Shown here: positions 44,962-56,232 of the stretch, piece by piece | Layout: each line of letters starts with the position of its first letter | Numbering within the stretch: position 1 is the first letter of the stretch | NCBI GenBank assembly: GCA_026075535.2 | Contig: AP026543.1 | Location: 4,526,001 to 4,590,000, forward strand | Length of the DNA: 64,000 nt | From: Tricholoma matsutake | Taxonomy: Eukaryota; Basidiomycota; Agaricomycetes; Agaricales; Tricholomataceae | Reading direction: 5' to 3' | Position numbers and translations under genes: made by a program | The notes under the pieces: generated by a model | Told to the model about the DNA's origin: nothing | Databases searched by the model: none | The model's input: the letters and a program-made list of their open reading frames with translations, nothing else

Positions 44962-45847
44962 TGTAAGGGGACTAGGGGGGACTAGGGGGGGTGCCCTGTG
45001 TGTTTCTCCTACTTTTTACATTTGTTCTATATTTTTCCTCACTTCATTTCCTTCTATTCTTTATTTTCTATGATTTTTCTGGATTTTATTACTAATTTCC
45101 CTTTCTATCACATTTGTGCATGTTGACAGTTTTATAGTTAGAGGCAGAGCACCCCTTCCAACATCTACCCATTGGTATGATGTCATTTGGTGGCCTTGAT
45201 CTGCCTATCTCTGCCTTTTCTATTTTTAGATTATTATTTGATTTTTGTCATCTTCACATATACTGGGCATTGGCAAAGAGATCCTTAAAGTTTTCTCTTT
45301 AGATTTCCCTTTGCTAGGTGCACCCCCAATCCCTGTAATTTGTAGTATAATTTTAACTTTGGATTTCCCTTTGCTAGAGGCTGAGGTTGCCCTTATAGTA
45401 GAAAACTCTCTCCTAAGGCCCAAAATCGCAAACGCGCTGCCCAAGATAGGCAGGTACAGAGTGGATGACCCTTCCCAAAGCTCCACAGACTCACTACACA
45501 CCATTCCCAACAGTCCAGCCTTTAGTGCGCTGCCATTTTCACCAAACGTGCCCCCTAGCGACATGGACACATCAGAGTGCCTCAATGCACTTGAAAGCAA
45601 TGTTACTGGAATATGCATGCAAATTGATTCATTTAAATCTACAATTGAAAACTTCATCAGGACCCTCCAGACTAACCCTACAACCAATATTCCCCCCATT
45701 GCGACTCCAAGCACGCCCAACAACGATGCGCCGCCAAATGTGCCCACTAAGGAGTGTGCCTAGATCAAACTGTCTCCCCCCGCCAAATTTAATGGCGCAC
45801 GTGCACAGGGGCATGCATTCCTTAATTCCTGTGAATTGTACATCAGT
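44962..45847 (+). mobile_element. Gypsy-D: 5' LTR and gag fragment, opposite orientation to Gypsy-C
   Basis: Plus-strand LTR 44962-45397 (436 bp) followed by gag from ATG 45563 (MDTSECLNALESNVTGICMQ), with a TAG at 45761-45763. The sequence stops matching gag at about 45847 (CELYISP) and continues as Gypsy-A-type LTR sequence. No 3' part or target duplication was found. Confidence 0.8.
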
Positions 45848-46010
45848 CCAGTAGTATATAGTCTATACTTTGAATACTTGTACCATAGCTTAGTTTCCCC
45901 CCTTTGAAATATGCTAAGTTCCTTACAAGTCTCAGTTCTCTTGAGTGTTGGAAGCTCCAGCTTCCTTCCACTTTTTTTTGTAAGGAACTTACTATCCACA
46001 CTCTATACTC
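45848..46010 (+). repeat. LTR fragment of the Gypsy-A/E family
   Basis: Shares GTATATAGTCTATACTTTGA and GAGTGTTGGAAGCTCCAGC with 36945-37055. Fused to Gypsy-D gag on its left. Confidence 0.55.
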
Positions 46011-46044
46011 TCTCACACATGTTCTTTTCCTGAAACCTCACTGA

Positions 46045-46489
46045 TAGTTCTTGAAGGTCCAGTCCTTGGTTATGAAACAGTCTTTTGGAATTTTGAGATG
46101 TAATCTGCTTGTTAAAGCCTTACAACTTATCCTGGCATTTCAGGATTTTTTGTACACAATGTCAAGATAGGACCAAAAAGGTTTTGTCATTCTGCCTCAG
46201 TGGTTTTTACAGAATTAAATGTATTAAACACAAATCAATTTTTCCAGGTCATACACTTTTCTCAAAACCTCAGAAAATGTATAGACTGGAAAAACTGTTT
46301 TATGTTTAATATGTTTGATTCTGTAAAAACCACTGAGGCATAAACAACAAAACCTGTTCAACCATATCTTGACATTGTGTACAAAAAGTCCTGAAATGCC
46401 AGGATAAGTTGTAAGGTATAAACAAGCAGATTACATCTCAAAATTCCAAAAGACTGTTACATAACTAAGGACTGGACCTTCAAGCACTA
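46045..46489. mobile_element. hAT-5: 445-bp fold-back hAT-like MITE
   Basis: Two arms of about 180 bp (left from 46045, right ending 46489) are near-perfect reverse complements. Outer ends TAGTTCTTGAAGGTCCAGTC and TAGTGCTTGAAGGTCCAGTC. Target duplication CTCACTGA at 46037-46044 and 46490-46497 is perfect. A transcript through it would form a very long hairpin. Confidence 0.95.
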
Positions 46490-46497
46490 CTCACTGA

Positions 46498-47262
46498 CCC
46501 TGAGATTACCAGAACAGTCTATTTTTTCACACCAACACTATACCTTGACAATGCCAAACTACCTGCTTGCTCACTCTCCCCTTCCCCCCTCCTCTTGTTC
46601 TGTCTCCCCCCTGACTCACTAGGCAGTCTTGCCAACATGCCCACTTGCCCACCAGCCTGTCCTCACTACTGTTGCCATCACTGATCTCACATCAGGAAAA
46701 TCACTTTGTGCCTGGGGGTGACTCAGGGCCAGGCACATTTCCCAGGGAGACAATTCCACTCTCAGGAGACCCCTGGAGCCCTCAGGGTGCCTGGTGTTGC
46801 CCTGGTAGCTCTCACATCTTCTAAGGGTGCTTTTGTCCATAAAAAACAGTCTATACTGTATAGTAGGGCTACCAAACAGTCTGATATGAGTACATATCCA
46901 CCCAGTTATTAACCCAGAAAGCAGAACATCTGTCCAGCACATTATACTGTGTCCACCCTGCCTCTAGGGATCTGCATGGGTAACCCATGGGTACTCTTGA
47001 GTGTACCCATACCCATACCTGTGCCTTACCCATACCCGTACCTGTGCCTTACCCATACCCATACCTATGCCTTACCCATACCCATACCTGTGCCTTACCC
47101 ATACCCATGCCTGTGCCTTACCCATGCCTTACCCATACCCGCAAATGGGTCATGGCGGGTACCGGTTTCTTCAGGGGTCATATTAATAAAAATACATGTA
47201 TTTAATTTTTTACTTGACTACAATTATCAAACCACCCTATGAACAGGCACTCATAGGCATGG
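46498..47262. other. Repeat mosaic with a lone hAT-type end and a 23-bp minisatellite
   Basis: Contains Pro/Leu-rich fold-back sequence (46690-46800) related to 57090-57230, then TAGGGATCTGCATGGG at 46965, which looks like the left end of a TAGGG-family hAT element. A 23-bp tandem repeat (ACCCATACCCATACCTGTGCCTT) follows at about 47008-47120. No matching right end was found. A GAACAGGCACTC ... CATGG palindrome half at 47240-47262 was split by Gypsy-F. Confidence 0.5.
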
Positions 47263-47684
47263 TGTAAGGGGACTAGGGGGGTGCCCTGTGTTTCTCCTAT
47301 TTTTTACATTTGTTCTATATTTTTCCTCACTTCATTTCCTTCTATTCTTCATTTTCTATGATTTTTCTGGATTTTATTACGAATTCCCTTTCTATCATGT
47401 TTGTGCATGTTGACAGTGTTATATTTAGAGGCAGAGCACCCCTTCCGACATCTACCCCTTGGTATGATGTCATTTGGTGGCCTTGATCTGCCTATCTCCA
47501 CCTTTTCTATTTTTAGGTTATTATTTGATTTTTGTCATCTTCACATATACTGGGCATCAGAAAAGGGATCCTTAGAGTTTTCTCTTTGGATTTCCCTTTG
47601 CTAGGTGCATCCCCAATCCCTGTAATATGTAGTATAATTTTAACTTCAGATTTCCCTTTGCTAGAGGCTGAGGTTGCCCTTATA
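47263..47684 (+). repeat. Gypsy-F 5' LTR
   Basis: 422 bp, TGTAAGGGGAC ... GCCCTTATA, followed by GTAGAAAACTCTCCCC as in Gypsy-B. Confidence 0.95.
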
Positions 47685-47849
47685 GTAGAAAACTCTCCCC
47701 TAAGGCCCGAAATTGTGAATGCACTGCCCAAGATAGGCAGGTACAGAGTGGACAACGCTTCCCAAAGCTCCACAGACTCCCTACACACCGTTCCAGACAG
47801 TCTTGCCTTTACTGCACCACCATTTTCGCCAAACGTGCCCCCTAGCGAC

Positions 47850-48968
47850 ATGGATGCATCAGAGCGCCTCGACACACTTGAAAGCGACATTTCCGGAATA
47901 TGCGTGCAAATTGATTCACTTAAATCTAGGATCGAAAACTTTGTCAGGACCCTCCAGACTAACCCTATGACCAATATTCCCCCCATTGCGACTCCAAGTG
48001 CACCCAACAACGTCGTACTGCCAAATGTGCCCACTAAAGAGCACGCCCAGATCAAACCATCTCCCCCCACTGAATTTAATGGTGCACGTGCACAGGGATG
48101 TGCATTCCTTAATTCCTGTGAGCTATACATCAGTCTCCAGTCACATCAATTTGTCGATGAGGCTGCAAAAATTTATTGGGCCTTCACATACATGAAATCT
48201 GAATGCGCCTATCTCTATGTGGACCGTATTCTGTGCCAAACTAAAGAGCTTGGTTCTCTACCTTTCTCCACTTGGGGTGACTTTCAAGCAGAGTTTGTAT
48301 GCCATGTTTGTCCCCTCAACGAGCGCCACCAAGCAGTGACATGGCTTGAGTCATCCTTTTACCACCAGGCATGTTGATCTGTGGACAATTATATCGATGA
48401 GTTTAAGGATTTGGTGGACATGGCAGGATATGGGAGTGGGCTACCAGTGGTGGTGAAGTTCCGATGGGGCCTCAACCAAGAAATTCAGGACCAGATTGCA
48501 CAGATGTTGGAAGGGCGCCCAGCGGACGATAATATCTATGCTTGGTATGAAGCTGCTTCACTCTGTGACGAGAACTGACTCACAAATGCGGCGTTTAACG
48601 CTGCATTCCGTGCTCCAACTACCACTCATGCACCCTACACCTTCAATCGAACCCTTCCCCACCTTAACCCCATTCCTGTTCATCAGACTCCCACACCAGC
48701 TGTCAATGTCCCAGTACCAATGGATGTTGATGCAGCCCACAGCCATGCGCGTAGGTTGGATCTCTGCTACCGCTGTGGGGAAACTGGGCACAGGGCTGGA
48801 GCATGTCCCCATCATCAGGATATCTGCATGCTCACCCCCAAGGGGCGAGATGAACTCCTCCAAGACTTGTTGGCGCTTGTAGATGTTGAGGAAGCAAAGG
48901 ATCAGGTTGCAGAGGAGATCAAGTCAGAAGTTGTAGAGGAGCAGGATTTTTCTATTCGCAGCAAGTGA
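47850..48968 (+). pseudogene. Gypsy-F gag
   Basis: ATG 47850 (MDASERLDTLESDISGICVQ) to TAG/TGA region at 48966-48968. Capsid-like segment KIYWAFTYMKSECAYLYVDR and zinc knuckle CYRCGETGHRAGACPHHQ are present. TGA at 48375-48377 and 48576-48578 replace CGA codons of Gypsy-B. CGA is retained at the position where Gypsy-B gag has its TGA. Confidence 0.9.
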
Positions 48969-51533
48969 ATCGTATGCCCTCACTGCCTGTCTGCTCTTCC
49001 CATCTCTCCCTCTGCTCCACACCCCAAAATTAAATCATGGGAGTGTAAACTACCACACAAATATATTGTTGTGTCCACTCCCTCTACACATTCCTTGAAT
49101 CTAGCAATCAAACTGCAGACGACCAACACTGGACAGATACTCGGTGTCTCTGCACTCCTGGACTCTGGTGCGACCGGTCTCTTCATTGATGCCCATCTCT
49201 CACAACAACATCGCCTAAATACTCGCTCACTCTCGCATCTGATACCTGTGTATAATGTGGATGGGTCCCCAAATGAAGCTGGTGCCATCTAAGAGGTTGT
49301 AGACCTGGTCCTCTGTTACAAAGGTCATAGTGAGTGTGCCCTTTTTGCTGTCACTCAATTAGGAAAGCAAAAGGTGATTTTGGGCTATCCGTGGCTTCAA
49401 GACCATAACCCAGAGGTTGACTGGTGTACCAGGGAGGTTGCCATGAGCCGATGTCCATCCCGCTGTCATACTTGTTTCACAGAAGCCAGGCAAGAACGTT
49501 GTGGACAGAAGGCTGCGATACGACATACTCAGAAGTGTCGTGCCGGACCCCTGCCTATACCTGAAGTGGAGTTGGAAGGGGTTCCTGATCTGATGCCAGA
49601 CTCAGATGATGATGAGGAGGAGCCAGAGGAAGTGGAGGAAGGTGATTGGATCTTCTACACTGCGATTCGTCCATTGCACAAGGTGTGTGCTACATTGAAC
49701 ATATCCCAATGCCTTGCCGAGGCCTTCCACAAAAACAATGCTGCTAAGTCCTCTACTAATTTCTTGCTCCCTCATGTCCATGAGTTTGGAGATGTGTTCT
49801 CCAAGGAATCATTCAACTCTCTCCCTGCGCGCAAGCCATGGGATCACATGATCGAACTCACCCCTGGTGCAACCCCTTCATCCTGCAAGGTCTATCCTCT
49901 CTCTCTTGAAGAACAACGACAGCTTGACCAGTTCATCGACGAGCACCTGGCCTCTGGACGTATTTGACCATCGAAGTCACCCATGGCCTCTCCCTTTTTC
50001 TTTGTCAAGAAGAAGTTTGGCTCACTTCGACTGGTTCAAGACTACAGAAGGCTCAACAACATCATGGTCGAAAATCGCTACCCATTACCTCTCATCTCTG
50101 AACTCGTAAACCAGCTCCATGGAGCCCGATACTTCACCAAGCTTGATGTCTGTTGGGGCTACAATAATGTGAGGATAAAGGAGGGAGATGAGTGGAAGGC
50201 AGCCTTTTGTACCAACCGTGGTCTTTTTGAACTGCTTGTCATGTTCTTTGGCCTTACTAATAGTCCTGCCACCTTTCAGACCATGATGAATGACATTTTT
50301 CACGACCTCATCCTCAAAGGCATTGTCTGCATCTATCTCGACGACATCCTCATCTTCACTCGCACGGTTGAAGAGCACCATCACATCACACGCCTCGTCC
50401 TAGAACGGCTTCGATGGTACAAACTCTACCTTTGTCAGGACAAGTGCAAGTTTGAGAAGACCAAGATTGAGTACCTTGGCCTGATTATCTTGGAGGGTCA
50501 GTTGGAGATGGATCCTATCAAGGTGAATGGGGTCACAGCTTGGCCGACGCCCATGAACAAGAAAGAGGTGCAGTCTTCCCTGGGCTTCATCAATTTCTAT
50601 CGGCATTTTATCAAGGATTTCTCACATCATGCACGACCACTGTTTGACTTGACAGGAAAGGAGGCATGGAGGTGGGATAATGCACAACAAGAGGCATTTG
50701 AAAAGCTTAAGGAGATGGTCACTTCCGCTCCCATCCTTACCTTTGCTGACGATTCGTGTCCTTTTCATGTAGAAGCTGACAGTTCTAACTTTGCAACGGG
50801 CGCCGTGTTGTCTCAGCAGTCTCCGGAGGACCAGAAGTGGCATCCTGTTGCACTCTACTCCAAAAGCCTTAGTGCTGTAGAGCAAAATTATGAGATCCAT
50901 GACAAGGAGATGTTGGCGATAATGTGTGTGCTTGAGGAGTGGTGACACTTCCTCGAGGGTGCCCAACACAAATGGAAATTTAGACAGATCACAAGAATCT
51001 CGAGTACTTTATGATGGCCAAGAAATTCAACTGTCGTCAAGCTCGTTGGTCCCTGTATCTATCCCGATTCAACTTCTCCTTGCACCACCGTCTGGGTCGC
51101 AGCATGGGGAAGACCAATGCCCTCTCCCGACGTGCAGACCATGGGGATGGCAGCGATGACAACCAAAACATTGTGTTGTTGCAGCCAGACCTGTTCACCA
51201 TTCGGGCACTGGAAGGCATCACACCCCAGGGCAAGGAGCGGGACATCCTATATGACATTTGTCATGCAAACTGTAGCATTTTACATGAGGATGTTGTTGC
51301 CCAAGCTGTTAAAGAACTGAGGAAGGGATCTACCCTTTCCTTGCGTGTGGCAGAGTGGGCTGAAAAAGAGGACTTGTTGTATTTCAGGGATCACATCTAC
51401 GTCCCCAATGACCCAGACCTTCGCCGGTGCATCATATCCCAACACCATGACTCACCGATTGCTGGTTATCCTGGATGCTGGAAGACCTTGGAGCTCACCT
51501 CATGGAATTATTGGTGGCCACAAATGTCACGGC

Positions 51534-52970
51534 TAGTGCTTTGAGGTCCAGTCCGGTCCGGTCATTACATTTTTGAAGTATGAAAAAAACCAGACCGTAC
51601 CCTATAGGACTGGTCTACTATGGTTACATAGCGGTTCATAAACTGGTTTCAACCAGTTCTGAACCTGACAAGGTCCTGACCAGTCAACAACTGGTCAGGA
51701 CTAACTACTTACTGGTAATTACAATTATATATAACGAGAAAGTAAAACAAGAAAGTAAAACAAAAACAAAAACAAAAGCACCTGCAGTCCACCTCATGAG
51801 CAGTGGCTCACAAGGCTGGAGGCAGGTACAGAGTCGTCTTCGTCATCGTCCACCCCCCCCCCTGTTACTCGTGTTTGTTGTTCCCCCGGCCCCACGTTTG
51901 TTGTTCCCCACCCCCTATGTCATTGCTCATGTTTGTCATTTGTCATTCCCCTGTCATTGCATGGGTTTGTCATGTTGTCATCGTCATTGGCATTGGCCCC
52001 GTCGTTGTTGGTGTTGGCCTTGTTTTGGGTGTAGAGGGTGCCGTTTCGTGTCTTTTGTTAGCTGGGGGAGATTGCAATGTGGCAGGGGGTACTTACCTGA
52101 GTGGGTGCCATGTTCTCCTAGTCGTCCCCATCCTGTCATCCCTTGTGTTCGTTTGGTCATTCACAGCACCCACAATCCACCCTGCGAGCAGTTGCTTGCA
52201 AGGCTGGGGGCAGGTGCTCACTACTTGTCATCTCCTGTTGTTGCTGGTCCCCTATCCACCCTCTATCCACCCCACGAGCAGAGAGGGCTTGTGGCAGCAG
52301 TGGGGGGCGGCTCATCGTTAGTCTAGAAAGTTGGAACCTAAAATACAACCGAAAAGTTATTAGTTAGTTATAATTCTTATGAAATAGAAAGAAAGTTCTT
52401 TACCTAAGCCCAGATGACATCCAGCTGTCATTTGGGCCCTGTTTTGTGCACTGTTCATACCCTATTCCAACCTTTGATAGGTTGCGGTCATGGTGGATGT
52501 GGGAGAGAAAGCAAGTAGCGAAGTTGAAACATGTTGCACTGCAGTACAAATAAATGTAAACATGTAAATGAAAGATGTAAATGAACATGTAACGAGAAGC
52601 ACATGACCATGCAAACAGGTACAAATGGTCTGTGCTTGCATTGCAGTATTTAAACAGCTCACTTTTTGTTCTTTTCACTCGGGTATGCCCCATTTTTTAA
52701 CTACAAGATATGTAAATTGTAGTGTATTATAATTTATTGTACAGACATATATATATTTGTTATCCATTAGCAAGGGACCATAAGTTTGGTCTAGGACTAG
52801 TCTAGACTGGTTTTTGATGGTTCTAGTAAGTGTTGAGGAAAATGAGAACCGAGAACTGGACTGCTTGAAGACCTGGTTGAACCAGGACCAATGGTCCTAT
52901 AAGACCGGTTCAAAAGTGCAGTCTGGTTCAGTCTGGTCCCCAGTCCTATGGACTGGACCTCAATGCACTA
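51534..52970. mobile_element. hAT-6: 1.44-kb hAT-like element in Gypsy-F integrase
   Basis: Ends TAGTGCTTTGAGGTCCAGTC and TAGTGCATTGAGGTCCAGTC. Target duplication 51526-51533 (gtcacggc) and 52971-52978 (gtcacagc), one mismatch. Without it the host reads ...MSRLIGQY..., matching Gypsy-B. It carries GAGCAGTTGCTT-type palindromes (about 51797, 52177, 52275) and one hairpin-intron module. Confidence 0.92.
52338..52439 (-). other. Hairpin-plus-intron module in hAT-6
   Basis: Palindrome 52439-52408 (GCCCAAATGACAGC ... GTCATCTGGGC) then minus-strand AG|GTAAAG, ATAACTAACTAATA and ATTTTAG|GTTCC. The intron-like span is 52403-52338, 66 nt, the same length as in both hAT-2 copies. Confidence 0.6.
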
Positions 52971-54221
52971 GTCACAGCTCATTGGTCAGTATTGTCACAC
53001 TTGTGACCTTTGCTTATGCACCAAGATTCCTCGTCGCAAACCCATTGGCGAGCTACACCCTCTTCCTGTTCCAGAGAGTCGTTGGGATGTTGTCAGCGTC
53101 GACTTTGTGGTGGAGTTGCCAGAGTCGAATGGGTTTGATGCAGTGATGTGCACAGTTGATTCAGTGGGAAAATGCGCTCACTTCATTCCCACTCATGCCA
53201 CTGTCAGTGCCCTGGGTGCTGCCCGACTCTACCTCCACCATGTGTGGAAATTACATGGACTTCCTGGTGCTTTCCTCTCTGATTGTGGCCCTCAGTTCAT
53301 GGCAGATTTCACTTGTGAGCTGTACCGACTCCTGGGAATCAAACTCCTTGCTTCGACTGCTTATCACCCACAAACTGACGGCCAGACTGAGTGAGTCAAC
53401 CAGGAACTGGAGCAGTACATCTGCATCTTTGTCAATGAACGCCAGGACAATTGGGACGATCTTCTCCCCTTGGCCGAGTTTGGATACAACAACCATGTCC
53501 ATGCTTCCACTTAACAGACCCCTTTCCTCTTAGACACTGGACAACACCCACACATGGGATTTGAACCTCGCCAAACTCCCTCACACATTGAGATGGTGAA
53601 TGAGTTCACAGAACGCATGCAGGATAGCTTGGAGGAGGCAAAGGCAGCCTTAGCAAAGGTGTAGGATAACATGGCATGCTTTTACAACCAACGCCATTCT
53701 CCGACCCCTCAGTACAAGGTTGGTGATCGAGTTTATCTTGACTCCAGTGACATCTCCACTATGCATCCGTCCAAGAAACTCGCTCATCACTTCCTGGGAC
53801 CTTTCCCCATCGTCAAGTGTGTTGGAATGCATGCCTATCGTCTATGCCTCCCAGCCTCCATGTCCAGACTCCACCCAGTCTTCCATGTCGTCAAACTCCT
53901 TCCAGCTCCCCCAGATCCATTTCCGGGATGCCATTCACACCCACCACCACTGCCTACAGTGATCGAGGGAGAACCCCAATACGAAGTCGAGTCAATCTTG
54001 GACAGCCGGTTGCATTGAGGAAAACTCCAGTATTTGGTGCATTGGAAGGGTTATGGGTATGAGGAGAACTCATTGGTCAAAGAGTCTGATGTGAATGCCC
54101 CTCGGTTAGTCAAGGAATTCCACTGACAGCACACTGCTGCACCCCGTCGCATTCAAGTCACAGACTTTGGTCGTATGCGATTTTGAATGCATCGGGGCAA
54201 TGCATCTTAGAGAGGGGGTGA

Positions 54222-54586
54222 TGTAAGGGGACTAGGGGGGTGCCCTGTGTGTTTCTCCTATTTTTCATGTTTGTTCTATATTTTTCCTCACTTCATTTCC
54301 TTCTATTCTTCATTTTCTATGATTTTTCTGGATTTTATTACTAATTTCCCTTTCTATCATGTTTGTGCATGTTGACAGTTTTATATTTAGAGGCAGAGCA
54401 CCCCTTCTGACATCTACCCCTTGGTATGATGTCACTCGGTGGCCTTGATCTGCCTATCTCCGCCTTTTCTATTTTTAGGTTATTATTTGATTTTTGTCAT
54501 CTTCACATATACTGGGCATTGGCAAAGGGATCCTTAGAGTTTTCTCTTCGGATTTCCCTTTGCTAGAGACTGAGGTTGCCCTTATA
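54222..54586 (+). repeat. Gypsy-F 3' LTR with 57-bp deletion
   Basis: 365 bp. Relative to the 5' LTR, one of two GATTTCCCTTTGCTAG direct repeats and the sequence between them are missing. Confidence 0.93.
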
Positions 54587-54591
54587 CATGG

Positions 54592-55589
54592 GGTGGATTG
54601 TACTAGTAGCTGAGACCAGAGAAATAAAAATAAAAAAAGAAGAAAAAGGAAAAAAATAAAAAAATAAAAAGACACAGTCCAGGAGACACGTGTCCCCTGG
54701 GCCAGAGAAAAGATAGAAAAAAAAATACCCAGGAGACCAGTGTCTCCTGGGCCTGGTGTTGGTGTCCATGGTAGTGGTGTCATCCCCTGTGTCATTGTTG
54801 TCCTCCTCTCTTGTGGTCATCCCCTGTCTTGTTGTTGTTCCCCTGTCTTGTTGTTGTTTCCCTGTCTTGTTGTTGTTTCCCTGTCTTGTTGTTGTTCCCC
54901 TGTCTTGTTGTTGTTCACCCGTCTTGTCACTGTTCCTCTGTTTTGTTATTGTCCCCCCATCTTGTTGCCATTCCCCCATCTTGTTGTTGTCCCCTGTCTT
55001 GTCATTGTTCCCCTGTCTCCTGGGCCTGGTGTTGGCATCATCCCCATCCCCCTCAGTCATTGCCATCATTGGTCCACCCACTATCCACCCCATGAGCAGG
55101 CTGGGGGTGGGTGGTGTGCTTATGCAAGTGAGAGGGGGTGATGTGACAGTTGCCCTGTCATTGTCATCAAGGCTGGGGTAGGGATTCACCCTGTGAGCAG
55201 TTGCTCGAAGGCGTGGCTGTCATCTTGTAGGTGTGAGGTGGGTGTCATGGCAAATAGTTTACTTCTAAAAAAAGAAAACATGCTGGTAGTGAACAAAACA
55301 AAGCAAAGAAGAAAAAAACATACCAGGGGACCAAACGACACATTGTTTGGGCCCCCACCTTGCACTTGTCCCCTTGTTCTCCCTTCTTGCCCTCTGTATC
55401 CACCCCGGTTGATGTTGTTGTTGTTGTCTCCATCTCCATGTTGCCTCTGTTATCATTGTCTTGGTTGTTGTCTATAGAGGCTACATTGACTTTGCATGTA
55501 TCTTCATGGGTGGGATATCTCTGTCTTGACTCAAGTCCTCCAGATCCTCAGTGATGACAACAATTGCAAGCGCTTACCTGAGTCATCTG
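54592..55589. other. Repeat mosaic: 19-bp minisatellite, palindromes and an intron-like module
   Basis: A purine-rich stretch (54610-54725) is followed by a 19-bp tandem repeat (CCCTGTCTTGTTGTTGTTT type) at about 54821-55020. GAGCAG-type palindromes lie at about 55088 and 55190. A hairpin-intron module on the minus strand covers 55356-55265 (donor GG|TATG, acceptor TTTTTTTAG). No gene is supported. Confidence 0.5.
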
Positions 55590-55894
55590 CCAATGCATAG
55601 GGAATGTCATGGGCTACCCTGGGGTTTTTCAGGGCAACCTGTGCCTGTACCCGTCAAAACCTGTGCCCATACACAAGGGTATGGGTTCTGATAGGGATGG
55701 GTCATGGGTTGGGTATAACCCATGGGTATCAAAACCCATACGGGATCAAAATGCGGGTTCCCATTAAAAGTGATCGTTGATCATTTATATGTTTACACAT
55801 ATTTGTATGCTCACCACATCAATGTTTCAACCACCACTCTCAATGATGCCACCACCTCCTCCCTTCCTCCTACCCATAGAACCAACCACAGAAA

Positions 55895-55998
55895 GGGGCC
55901 CAAACAATGTTATCATCATTTGGGCCCCTGGTAAGTTTCTTTTTATATATTCTTTGCTTTTTATTTTTTAACTAACTTATATTTTTTGTGTCTTATAG
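55895..55998 (+). other. Hairpin-plus-intron module in hAT-7 (copy 1)
   Basis: GGGGCCCAAACAATG ... CATTTGGGCCCC palindrome (55895-55928), CTG|GTAAGT, TTAACTAACTT and CTTATAG|GTTTT. Intron-like span 55931-55998, 68 nt. This is the best-preserved copy. Confidence 0.65.
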
Positions 55999-56232
55999 GT
56001 TTTGATGTATAACAACAAAACGACATCAGGATGATGGCAGCAGCCACTTACGGGACCATGAAAGCACCCCCAACCACTGCCATGAGTGACTACTCATGGG
56101 GTGGGAATGGGTCCAACTACAAAACAGCAAGAGAACAGCAATGCCACCACCAAACCAAATGAAAATGGAACAAGGACGGAACAATGGGAGAGGAGGGGGA
56201 GACAACAAGGAGGAGGCAAGGCAAACAAAAAA

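Larger units (their letters stand above)
48972..54180 (+). pseudogene. Gypsy-F pol, with CpG-type stops and hAT-6 inside
   Basis: Protease LLDSGATGLFIDAHLS (about 49155), RT with intact CIYLDDILIFT (about 50330), RNase H, integrase zinc region up to WWPQMSRL (51533), then after hAT-6 IGQYC (read TVRYCHT-like at 52979 on), STAYHPQTDGQTE and the chromodomain. TGA stops at 49965, 50943, 53392 and 54016 stand where Gypsy-B has CGA Arg codons. Further stops (near 49290, 53514, 53662) and a frameshift near 50975 also occur. Confidence 0.88.
47263..54586 (+). mobile_element. Gypsy-F: full-length but decayed Gypsy-B-family element with nested hAT-6
   Basis: 5' LTR 47263-47684 (422 bp), gag, pol and 3' LTR 54222-54586 (365 bp), with target duplication CATGG at 47258-47262 and 54587-54591. 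hAT-6 (51534-52970) is nested in integrase. The two LTRs differ by a 57-bp deletion and many transitions. It is older than Gypsy-B but complete in outline. Confidence 0.95.

Noticed and set aside
47008..47120. Telomeric repeat tract
   Set aside because: CCCATACCC resembles no fungal TTAGGG-type telomere repeat and the unit is 23 bp.
46949..47242. Pro/Tyr/Thr repeat protein frames
   Set aside because: Translation of the 23-bp minisatellite; open in all frames because the unit lacks stop triplets.
54756..55181. 141-codon frames rich in Val/Leu/Cys as a membrane protein
   Set aside because: They are translations of the 19-bp minisatellite in three frames, so the apparent hydrophobic repeats are an artefact.
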